A stretch of DNA of 5,256 nt from Bacillota bacterium (GCA_023410575.1 JAEYPP010000087.1:1-5256), one strand, 5' to 3'; positions 1 to 5,256 are shown, numbered from the stretch's first letter. Notes: a model not told the origin generated them from the letters alone. Translations and numbers: made by a program.

Positions 1-1532
1 CAATTATACAAGCAGCAGTTAAGGGTCAAGGGAGAGATTTTATAGGGGATTGGCCAGCAGATAATTTTGTGCGATGGGCACATGCCTTTGGATTCCTGAA
101 ATATTATTATAACGAGGACGCATTTGAAATTACCGAAGCAGGAAGGCAACTTGTAGCAGTAAGATCCAAAGATTTGATATTTCCATCAGACTCAAAAGAA
201 GAGAATTTATCGAATCAAGAGATAGAGGAGTTAACAAAAGCAGTTTTAGCTTATCCTCCGGCGGTACGTATCTTAAGCTTACTAGCGGATGAACAGGCAC
301 ATCTTACGAAGTTTGAAATTGGTAGACAATTAGGTTTTATAGGAGAAGGAGGATTTACTAGCCTTCCACAGAATCTACTACTTAAGGCTTTAGCGACTGC
401 TGAAACTACTGCAGAACGTTCCAAGATGCGTATGGACTGGGATGGTTCTTCGGATAAATATGCACGTATGATTGGTAAGTGGCTTACAAAGCTTAAATTA
501 GTCACCCAAGAACCGAAATATTTTGAAGTTAACACTGGAAAAGAAATTAAGAAAGAGATGATTGGACAGGCATTCCGAATTACTGCAAAAGGATATTCTG
601 CACTTGTTCAGAGTGTTGGTAACAGCAAACATAAGAGATTAGCTAAGAATGTGTGTTTTGAGATGCTTTCCCTGAAAGGTAGCGATCGAGAGCTACTACG
701 CATGAGGAGAGCATATATACTAAAGTACCTTCAAGATGCAAGAAGCAGAGTTATATTGGAAGACATCCATCAATATCTAAGAGTGCACAAAATAGAGACC
801 TCGTTTCAAACCATTCAGGATGACATTGAAGGAATGAATAATATTGGTATCTCGATAGAGGTTACCAAGGAAGGTCTCGAGTTAGTTGATGAGTTGAATG
901 ATTTCATTATCCCAGTTGCAAAGCTTACGAAAAAGACTGGAATGGAACAAGTGAAAGAGGAGTTAAGAAAGGAACTGAAACATGTCTCTCATGAATATTT
1001 ATCCTTACTAGATCTGGCTTATGATAGTAAACAGAATCGACTCTTTGAGATGAAAACAATGCAACTATTAATAGAAGAATGTGGTTTTTTCGGAAGTCAT
1101 TTGGGTGGAAGTAGAAAACCAGATGGCATACTGTACACAATGAATTTAGATGACAATTATGGAATTGTATTAGATACAAAAGCCTATACCAATGGCTATA
1201 ATCTTCCGCTCAGTGATGCCGATGAGATGGAACGATATCTAAAAGAAAATGAAGAACGGAATCCAATATTAAATCCGAATGAGTGGTGGGAGAACTTCCC
1301 GAAAGATGTGAATAAGTATCACTATTTGTTTGTTGCAGGGCATTTTCGAGGAAATTATCAAGCACAACTAGAGAGAATTGCTTTGCTTGGTAAAGGAGAC
1401 GGAGCTGCTATCAATATAGTGAACTTGTTGCGATTGGCAGAATTAATAAAGAGTAATATGATTTCATTAAAAAAATTAGACAAAATTGTTTTCTGCAATA
1501 AAGAATTTGATCCAACGACAAAATGTTCTTAG
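1..1532 (+). CDS. FokI-like type IIS restriction endonuclease (5' end outside window)
   Basis: This is the C-terminal ~509 residues of a type IIS restriction enzyme closely resembling FokI, which binds GGATG and cuts a fixed distance downstream. The frame is open from base 3. The 22 codons before the GTG at 69 match FokI from about Ile87 (IIQA..., QG, DW), so that GTG is internal and about 85 residues lie upstream. Numbering from that GTG, the tail of recognition subdomain D1 ends near residue 40. D2 spans about 55-185 and includes YPPAVRILSLL, GFTSLP and GSSDKYARMIG; the D3 winged-helix region is about 205-280. The nuclease domain runs from about 290 to the end and contains HLGGSRKPDG, LDTKAY, GYNLP, DADEMERY and NPNEWW. 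Catalytic Asp352, Asp369 and Lys371 correspond to FokI D450, D467 and K469; Asp385 and Arg389 match the dimer-interface D483 and R487. The enzyme therefore looks intact. FokI base-contact residues N217 and E220 are Met122 and Asp125 here, so specificity may differ. The methyltransferase is not visible. Confidence 0.94.
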   Translation, partial: IIQAAVKGQGRDFIGDWPADNFVRWAHAFGFLKYYYNEDAFEITEAGRQLVAVRSKDLIFPSDSKEENLSNQEIEELTKAVLAYPPAVRILSLLADEQAHLTKFEIGRQLGFIGEGGFTSLPQNLLLKALATAETTAERSKMRMDWDGSSDKYARMIGKWLTKLKLVTQEPKYFEVNTGKEIKKEMIGQAFRITAKGYSALVQSVGNSKHKRLAKNVCFEMLSLKGSDRELLRMRRAYILKYLQDARSRVILEDIHQYLRVHKIETSFQTIQDDIEGMNNIGISIEVTKEGLELVDELNDFIIPVAKLTKKTGMEQVKEELRKELKHVSHEYLSLLDLAYDSKQNRLFEMKTMQLLIEECGFFGSHLGGSRKPDGILYTMNLDDNYGIVLDTKAYTNGYNLPLSDADEMERYLKENEERNPILNPNEWWENFPKDVNKYHYLFVAGHFRGNYQAQLERIALLGKGDGAAINIVNLLRLAELIKSNMISLKKLDKIVFCNKEFDPTTKCS

Positions 1533-1580
1533 AAAAAGGTGTTAATTTACACAAATAAATCAAGAGCAGAAAAGAATATA

Positions 1581-1609
1581 TTGACAATATTACCAAATAG
1601 TTATATATT
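1581..1609 (+). promoter_or_regulatory. Sigma-A promoter for a putative small transcript
   Basis: TTGACA at 1581-1586 is separated by 17 bases from TATATT at 1604-1609. This is a perfect -35 and a near-consensus -10 at optimal spacing. The predicted start is near G1616, 49 bases after the restriction-gene stop codon. No recognisable protein gene follows, only the structured segment 1616-1780, so the promoter most simply serves a small RNA. AT-rich spacers produce occasional matches by chance, but this one coincides with the 5' base of a predicted closing stem. Confidence 0.55.
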
Positions 1610-1615
1610 TAAATT

Positions 1616-1780
1616 GGTCAGTACGAGAAGGTATTGGACTAGAATTCTGACGTTGGGGGAACGTGAGAGGGTATAGCAAATAAAAATTAAGGCAGATCAA
1701 AACGTACACAGCTGTACTAACTTGTCATATGCATGCAGGTATATGAAAGTTAGAGGGGGACACTGGACATGTACCTTTTT
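1616..1780 (+). ncRNA. Candidate structured small RNA or leader (unrecognised)
   Basis: No known RNA family is recognised. Three things are visible. The segment starts where the upstream promoter should initiate, it is dense in local hairpins, and it ends in UUUUU (1776-1780). Hairpins: ACGTT/AACGT (1650-1654 with 1660-1664) around a GGGGG loop; GTACA/TGTAC (1704-1708 with 1713-1717) around CAGC; and a 14-bp interrupted stem in which 1717-1723 pairs with 1747-1753 and 1726-1732 pairs with 1739-1745. The ends can also pair: GGU (1616-1618) with ACC (1773-1775) and CAGU (1619-1622) with ACUG (1762-1765). This would give a closed multibranch RNA followed directly by the U run. A competing pairing is GTCAG (1617-1621) with CTGAC (1647-1651). 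Alternatives are a structured 5' leader for the tiny reading frame at 1769, or a transcript from the other strand, where the hairpin loop would read CCCCC. Function is unknown. Confidence 0.42.
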
Positions 1781-1828
1781 GATATGCCTTATTTTTATTT
1801 CTATCATATGATTTTCTTACACCCTTGA
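1769..1828 (+). CDS. Possible 19-residue small protein (weak)
   Basis: A short frame opens with ATG at 1769 and closes with TGA at 1826-1828. A G-rich ribosome-binding-like stretch, GAGGGGG, lies at 1753-1759 with 9 bases before the ATG. The encoded peptide is rich in Tyr, Phe, Met and His and contains no recognisable domain. It begins inside the putative 3' end of the structured RNA and runs across its U tract, so it and the small-RNA interpretation partly exclude each other. Frames this short are common by chance in AT-rich DNA. It is listed because of the favourable spacing of the upstream G-rich element. Confidence 0.15.
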   Translation: MYLFDMPYFYFYHMIFLHP

Positions 1829-1896
1829 GTATCAGTTGAAAAGATACTATTTATGAATAGTTTGATGAAAATGAGTGATACTTAATTAATATCAGT
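1828..1896. repeat. Repeated TATCAGT / GATACT elements with dyad symmetry
   Basis: TATCAGT occurs at 1830-1836 and again at 1890-1896; GATACT occurs at 1843-1848 and again at 1877-1882. AGTATC (1828-1833) and GATACT (1843-1848) form a 6-bp inverted repeat with a 9-base loop. The segment 1874-1896 is an imperfect 23-base palindrome in which 8 of 11 positions match. The block ends 8 bases before the -35 of the first metG promoter, a position suited to a regulator site, but it may be only AT-rich sequence. No known operator is recognised. Confidence 0.3.
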
Positions 1897-1904
1897 AATT
1901 ACCT

Positions 1905-1933
1905 TTGACAAAAAAATAAGGTCATGATATACT
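1905..1933 (+). promoter_or_regulatory. metG promoter P1 (sigma-A, extended -10)
   Basis: TTGACA at 1905-1910 and TATACT at 1928-1933 are separated by exactly 17 bases. A TGA at 1925-1927 provides the TGN extension directly upstream of the -10. The expected start is near 1940, about 40 bases before the T-box stem I. This is the best-formed promoter in the window and is placed to drive the T-box leader and metG. Confidence 0.8.
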
Positions 1934-1943
1934 AATCCATAAT

Positions 1944-1971
1944 TTGACACATATAAGTAAAAGGCTATGAT
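1944..1971 (+). promoter_or_regulatory. metG promoter P2 (sigma-A), overlapping the P1 transcript
   Basis: A second TTGACA at 1944-1949 is followed after 16 bases by TATGAT at 1966-1971. The predicted start is near 1978, immediately before the 5' side of T-box stem I. P1 and P2 are therefore tandem, with starts about 38 bases apart. Either could be the main start; P2 gives the leader length more typical of T-box transcripts. Confidence 0.6.
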
Positions 1972-1979
1972 AAGAAGAG

Positions 1980-2241
1980 TAAGTATGCAGTTTACATTTA
2001 CAGAGAACTCTATTAAGCTGAGATTAGAGGATGGAAGAGCTACTGAATATGGACTTGGAGCTTCGCACTGAGAGAAAAATCTTTAGGATGCGACGGAGCA
2101 CCCGTTATCGTGATGTGTATCTGTTTAATTTCATAATTTTATGAGGATGAAATAGATACAATAATTGAGGCCGTATGTTACGGTGAATTAAAGTGGTACC
2201 ACGGGAATGCTCTCGTCTTTAGATAAAGACGGGCTTTTTTT
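1980..2241 (+). promoter_or_regulatory. Methionine T-box leader (tRNA-Met-sensing riboswitch) of metG
   Basis: T-box leaders bind a specific tRNA and let transcription continue when that tRNA is uncharged. Stem I covers about 1981-2070, with its AGAGA motif at 2002-2006 and a specifier segment GAATATGGAC in which AUG occupies 2049-2051, the methionine codon. Further hairpins are ACGG/CCGT (2093-2096 with 2102-2105) and a long stem TGTATCT/AGATACA (2116-2122 with 2154-2160), extended by ATTTCAT/ATGAAAT (2128-2134 with 2147-2153). Stem III is CCGTA/TACGG (2171-2175 with 2179-2183). In the antiterminator, AAAG (2190-2193) pairs with CTTT (2217-2220) and 2201-2205 pairs with 2212-2216, leaving the 7-base bulge TGGTACC (2194-2200). 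The UGGU in this bulge pairs with the ACCA end of tRNA-Met. The codon, the bulge base and the downstream gene all agree on methionine. The outer limits of stem I are approximate. Confidence 0.95.
2214..2241 (+). terminator. T-box intrinsic terminator
   Basis: CGTCTTT (2214-2220) pairs with AAAGACG (2225-2231) around the loop AGAT, followed by GGC and a run of seven T (2235-2241). Its 5' arm is the same CGTCTTT needed for the 3' side of the antiterminator, so the two folds exclude each other. Charged or absent tRNA-Met should favour this hairpin and stop transcription before metG. Confidence 0.93.
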
Positions 2242-2287
2242 ATTTATAACAATTTAAAAGCAATGAGATGAGATAAAATCACAGCAG

Positions 2288-2323
2288 CTTTGTCCTTGTG
2301 CTTAAGTCAAGGATACGGAAAGG
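2288..2323 (+). promoter_or_regulatory. metG ribosome binding site and an overlapping leader hairpin
   Basis: The likely Shine-Dalgarno sequence is GGAAAGG (2317-2323), 14 bases before the metG ATG, which is rather long. Directly upstream, TCCTTG (2293-2298) can pair with CAAGGA (2308-2313), and CTTT (2288-2291) can pair with AAAG (2319-2322) inside the binding site. The hairpin is downstream of the T-box terminator and has no U run, so it is not a terminator. It could lower translation initiation. This is inferred from the sequence alone; the stem is short and A/U-closed in part. Confidence 0.4.
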
Positions 2324-2337
2324 TATGGTTATAATTT

Positions 2338-4338
2338 ATGAAGAAAAATACGTATAATATTACAACAGCAATTGCCTACACTTCTGGCAAACCACACATT
2401 GGAAATACTTATGAGATTGTACTAGCTGATAGTATTGCTCGTTTCAAAAGACAACAGGGTTACGAAGTATTCTTCCAGACAGGTACAGATGAGCATGGTC
2501 AGAAAATCGAATTAAAAGCACAGGAGTCAGGGGTTACTCCAAAAGAATTCGTAGATGGTGTTGCGGGACAGATCAAAGGAATCTGGGATTTAATGAACAC
2601 ATCTTATGACAAATTTATTCGAACAACAGATGCAGACCATGAACTTCAGGTACAGAAAATTTTTAAGAAGTTATATGAACAGGGTGACATCTACAAAGGT
2701 GAATATGAGGGAATGTATTGTACTCCATGCGAATCTTTCTTCACAGCATCTCAGTTAGTAGATGGAAAATGTCCAGATTGTGGGCGTGAGGTACATGCAG
2801 CGAAAGAAGAAGCATACTTCTTAAAATTAAGTAAATATACAGATCGTTTGATCGAACATATCAATACACATCCAGAGTTTATTCAACCAGAGTCTCGTAA
2901 GAATGAAATGATGAACAATTTCTTATTACCAGGTTTACAGGATTTATGTGTATCTAGAACATCATTTAAATGGGGTATTCCGGTTGATTTTGATGATAGA
3001 CATGTTGTTTATGTATGGTTAGATGCACTTAGTAACTATATTACAGGCTTAGGATATGATGTAGATGGTAATCATGGAGACAACTTTAATAAATATTGGC
3101 CATGTGACTTACATTTAATAGGGAAAGATATTTTACGCTTCCATACAATTTACTGGCCAATTATGTTAATGGCACTCGACTTACCACTTCCAAAACAAGT
3201 TTTCGGACATCCTTGGTTACTTCAAAGTGATAATAGTAAGAAAGCAGAAGAAGGTACTACAGAAGGCGTTAAGATGAGTAAGTCAAGAGGAAATGTAATC
3301 TATGCGGATGATCTAGTAGAATTGTTTGGTGTAGATGCAGTTCGTTACTTTGTATTGCATGAAATGCCATTTGAAAATGATGGTGTTATTTCATGGGAGC
3401 TTATGGTGGAACGAATGAATTCTGATCTTGCTAATACGTTAGGAAATCTCGTAAACCGTACAATTTCTATGGCAAATAAGTATTTTGACGGTGTCATCAA
3501 TGCAACTGGTTGCAAAGAATGTGTTGATGATGACTTAATTTCTCTCGTTCTTAGAACACCAGGAAAAGTAGTTGCTAAAATGGAAAAACTTCGTGTTGCA
3601 GATGCAATGACAGAGATCTTTACATTGTTCAAACGATGTAACAAATATATTGATGAAACTATGCCATGGGCATTAGCAAAAGATCCAGAGAAAAAAGAAC
3701 GATTAGAGCAAGTGCTGTATAACCTGGTTGAGAGTATTACAATCGGAGCAAGTTTATTGCAAGCATTTATGCCAGAGACATCAAAGAGAATTTTAGAACA
3801 ACTCAATACAAGTTCAAGAACGATTAAACAACTTGATGCTTATGGTTTATATGAATCAGGGAATAAAGTTACTAGCGCTCCTGAAATTTTATTTGCTAGA
3901 TTAGATATGAAGGAAGTATTAGAAAAAGTGGAAGAGAAAAAAGCATTACAACAACAGGAAGTTGTAGAAGAAGTAGAGTCGGATGAAACAGTAATTGATA
4001 TCGAGGCAAAAGAGGAAATTGGATATGATGATTTTATGAAGATGCAGTTCCAAGTTGGTGAAATCATCAAATGCGAGGAAGTACCTAAATCAAAGAAACT
4101 TCTTTGCTCTCAAGTTAAGATTGGTAGTCAAGTAAAACAAATCGTTTCAGGTATCAAAGCACACTATACACCGGAGCAAATGGTTGGTAAAAAAGTTATG
4201 GTTTTAGTTAACTTAAAACCTGCAAAGCTTGCAGGTGTTGTATCAGAAGGTATGTTATTATGTGCAGAAGATGAGAATGGTGTATTAGCATTGATGGTTC
4301 CAGAAAAGAATATGCCAGCTGGTGCTGAAATCTGCTAA
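2338..4338 (+). CDS. metG: Methionyl-tRNA synthetase
   Basis: This class Ia aminoacyl-tRNA synthetase charges tRNA-Met with methionine using ATP in the cytoplasm, supplying both translation initiation and elongation. At 666 residues it is the usual length for the long bacterial form (B. subtilis MetS, 664). The Rossmann catalytic domain carries the HIGH-equivalent HIGN at 20-23, GTDEHGQKIE at 49-58 and KMSKS at 312-316. The zinc knuckle in the connective peptide has Cys128, Cys131, Cys145 and Cys148, the four-cysteine type. The helical anticodon-binding domain lies at about 350-510 and includes NKYIDETMPWALAKDP (435-450). An acidic, Glu-rich linker (about 522-562) leads to a C-terminal EMAP/Trbp111-like OB-fold tRNA-binding domain (about 563-666; VSGIKAHYTPEQMVGKK, NLKPAKL, SEGMLL). 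The ATG at 2338 is chosen because the N-terminus aligns with the family and an ATG at 2325 is out of frame. The methionine T-box upstream controls it. About 12 extra residues precede KMSKS compared with B. subtilis. Confidence 0.98.
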   Translation: MKKNTYNITTAIAYTSGKPHIGNTYEIVLADSIARFKRQQGYEVFFQTGTDEHGQKIELKAQESGVTPKEFVDGVAGQIKGIWDLMNTSYDKFIRTTDADHELQVQKIFKKLYEQGDIYKGEYEGMYCTPCESFFTASQLVDGKCPDCGREVHAAKEEAYFLKLSKYTDRLIEHINTHPEFIQPESRKNEMMNNFLLPGLQDLCVSRTSFKWGIPVDFDDRHVVYVWLDALSNYITGLGYDVDGNHGDNFNKYWPCDLHLIGKDILRFHTIYWPIMLMALDLPLPKQVFGHPWLLQSDNSKKAEEGTTEGVKMSKSRGNVIYADDLVELFGVDAVRYFVLHEMPFENDGVISWELMVERMNSDLANTLGNLVNRTISMANKYFDGVINATGCKECVDDDLISLVLRTPGKVVAKMEKLRVADAMTEIFTLFKRCNKYIDETMPWALAKDPEKKERLEQVLYNLVESITIGASLLQAFMPETSKRILEQLNTSSRTIKQLDAYGLYESGNKVTSAPEILFARLDMKEVLEKVEEKKALQQQEVVEEVESDETVIDIEAKEEIGYDDFMKMQFQVGEIIKCEEVPKSKKLLCSQVKIGSQVKQIVSGIKAHYTPEQMVGKKVMVLVNLKPAKLAGVVSEGMLLCAEDENGVLALMVPEKNMPAGAEIC

Positions 4339-4370
4339 TACAAGATAAGGTGACGATTAATCGTAAATAA

Positions 4371-4418
4371 AAAAACAACGCCCCCTCACAAGAACCATGA
4401 GGAGGGCGTTGTTTTTTT
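4371..4418. terminator. Bidirectional intrinsic terminator between metG and the DUF885 gene
   Basis: CAACGCCC (4376-4383) pairs with GGGCGTTG (4404-4411), and CCTCA (4384-4388) pairs with TGAGG (4398-4402), with one bulged A (4403) and a 9-base loop. A T run follows on the + strand (4412-4418), and a run of A precedes it (4368-4375), which is a T run on the minus strand. It lies 32 bases after the metG stop and about 180 bases past the end of the convergent gene, so it can serve both. Confidence 0.95.
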
Positions 4419-4597
4419 ACTGAATCCACATATTATGAAAGCATATTAATATAATTAATGAAGTTTCAATTGTAATGTCAGTGTGCAACAAAAAAAGTTC
4501 CATAATTATGTAATTTTATGTTAAAAAAATAACAGAATGGCAATAGATGAAGTTGAATTTATTTTATAAGCACGAAATTGTTAACAATATAACAATA
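4419..4597. other. AT-rich spacer between convergent genes
   Basis: This stretch holds no reading frame, RNA gene or convincing hairpin on either strand that I can see. It contains A and T runs (for example the A tract at 4489-4495) and a small ATTGTT/AACAAT inverted repeat near 4580, just past the end of the minus-strand gene. That repeat is too weak and GC-poor to be a terminator. It reads as the 3' untranslated region of the minus-strand gene. Confidence 0.5.
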
Positions 4598-5256
4598 CTA
4601 TTTATTAATCTGTTGTTTAGTCCAATCAGAGAGACGAGTCTGTAGTAGACTGAAGTTTACTGGTCCAAGGTCAAGTAAGAAAGTGTGAAATTCTCTCAAA
4701 TTAAAATCTGTACCGAGTGCTTCTTCAGCAGTTTTTTTTAAATCCATAATCTCTAGATAACCAACACAATATGGCAGATAAATTCCTGGTTCCTCTATGA
4801 GAGCCTGATAAACCGCTTTACAGGAACTCTCTGAGATATATTTAGATAAATAAGTACTTGCCTCTTCATAGGTCCAACCTTCATAGTGAATTCCAATATC
4901 TGTTCGAGAGTAGATGCAATGTGTCGCGATTAGGTTATCTCGTAAAACTTGTGCAACGGTAGAATCTAAGCCAGCTATTGAGTAGGAGTATATTTCAGCA
5001 TACGTAGCCCAACCCTCTTCATATCCTAGATTGGTAAGTATATTACGAATTGGATGAATGTCTTTATTACGAAAGTATACATTCTGATATAAATGACCAG
5101 GATAACCTTCATGAGCAATAGTAGTAAAAATTTGAGACATATCATATTCTGGATTATTGTTAATGTAAATGCAGTTTTCACTATAATTATCTAACTGAGG
5201 TATTAGATACATTGCAGGACTTACATAGTCTTGAAGAGACTCATGAACATATTTGA
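4598..5256 (-). CDS. DUF885-family predicted zinc peptidase (N-terminal part outside window)
   Basis: This is the C-terminal ~219 residues of a DUF885 protein, a widespread family of predicted metallopeptidases, often lipoproteins or secreted, whose substrates are largely unknown. The frame stays open from the Met at 5212 to the right edge (the codons before it read KYVHESLQDYVSPA), so that Met is internal. Family members are usually about 550-600 residues, meaning well over half lies beyond the edge. Numbering from that Met, the zinc-site motif HEGYPGH is at 34-40 followed by LYQ, and the second metal-binding element GYEEGWATYAE is at 63-73 with EEGW at 65-68. The downstream DIGIHYEGW segment (105-113) and the terminal FHTFLLDLGPVNF block (175-187) are also family-typical. 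All expected active-site residues in this part are present. The gene ends in TAA and converges on metG, with a shared terminator between them. Its promoter, signal peptide and neighbours are not visible, so location and pathway cannot be stated. Confidence 0.93.
   Translation of the reverse strand, partial: KYVHESLQDYVSPAMYLIPQLDNYSENCIYINNNPEYDMSQIFTTIAHEGYPGHLYQNVYFRNKDIHPIRNILTNLGYEEGWATYAEIYSYSIAGLDSTVAQVLRDNLIATHCIYSRTDIGIHYEGWTYEEASTYLSKYISESSCKAVYQALIEEPGIYLPYCVGYLEIMDLKKTAEEALGTDFNLREFHTFLLDLGPVNFSLLQTRLSDWTKQQINK

Noticed and set aside
69..71. GTG at 69 as the start of the restriction gene
   Set aside because: The frame is open to the left edge and the upstream codons align with FokI (IIQA..., DW before RWAHA), so the codon is internal.
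1538..1552. Hairpin GTGT/ACAC just after the restriction gene as a terminator
   Set aside because: The stem is only 4 bp and no T run follows on the + strand. On the minus strand a T run exists, but the stem is still very weak.
2028..2149. Several GGATG (FokI-type) sites clustered in the T-box leader as a meaningful link to the restriction gene
   Set aside because: GGATG is short, occurs at many places in the window, and its T-box copies fall in ordinary stem segments; a chance coincidence is sufficient.
2325..2357. Ten-residue upstream frame (ATG at 2325) overlapping the metG start out of frame
   Set aside because: Its ATG is only one base from the binding site, too close for efficient initiation, and the peptide shows no features; probably chance.
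3345..3806. Antisense open frame of 153 codons inside metG
   Set aside because: It lies fully opposite a conserved synthetase gene, has no recognisable domain or binding site, and is a shadow of metG codon use. The shorter antisense frames at 251-535, 925-1179, 1411-1596, 3840-4070 and 4208-4429 were dismissed for the same reason.
5210..5212. ATG at 5212 as the start of the minus-strand DUF885 gene
   Set aside because: The frame continues without a stop to the right edge with family-like sequence (DYVSPA before MYLIP), and the protein would otherwise be far too short.

Overview
The window is AT-rich DNA from a low-GC Firmicute, most likely a clostridial or Lachnospiraceae-type anaerobe. The evidence is the metG-linked T-box leader, TTGACA/TATAAT-type promoters, the four-cysteine methionyl-tRNA synthetase and the DUF885 protein; no species can be assigned from this alone. 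It holds three protein genes, two of them cut by the window edges, and two regulatory or RNA-rich intergenic stretches.

Left part (1-1532, + strand): the 3' portion of a FokI-like type IIS restriction endonuclease. The reading frame is open to the left edge, so the GTG at 69 is an internal Val codon and not the start. The recognition domain and the whole PD-(D/E)XK cleavage domain align with FokI. At least two residues that contact DNA bases in FokI are changed. The partner methyltransferase, expected nearby, is not in the window.

Intergenic stretch 1533-2337: this 805-base gap has two halves. The first (about 1580-1900) has a well-formed sigma-A promoter followed by a roughly 165-base segment that folds into several compact hairpins and ends in a U run. 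It overlaps no recognised gene and is the best candidate here for an undescribed small RNA or structured leader. The second half is a canonical methionine T-box leader. It has an AUG specifier, a stem III hairpin, a UGGUACC antiterminator bulge that matches the ACCA end of tRNA-Met, and a competing terminator. Two overlapping consensus-like promoters drive it.

Centre (2338-4338, + strand): metG, a complete methionyl-tRNA synthetase with a C-terminal tRNA-binding domain. The T-box makes its expression respond to uncharged tRNA-Met, that is, to methionine starvation. A second hairpin in the leader may also cover the ribosome binding site.

Right part: a strong bidirectional terminator (about 4371-4418) separates metG from a convergent minus-strand gene. 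That gene is a DUF885-family predicted zinc peptidase, of which only the C-terminal third or so is present. Functionally the window looks like the junction between a restriction-modification island and a housekeeping locus.
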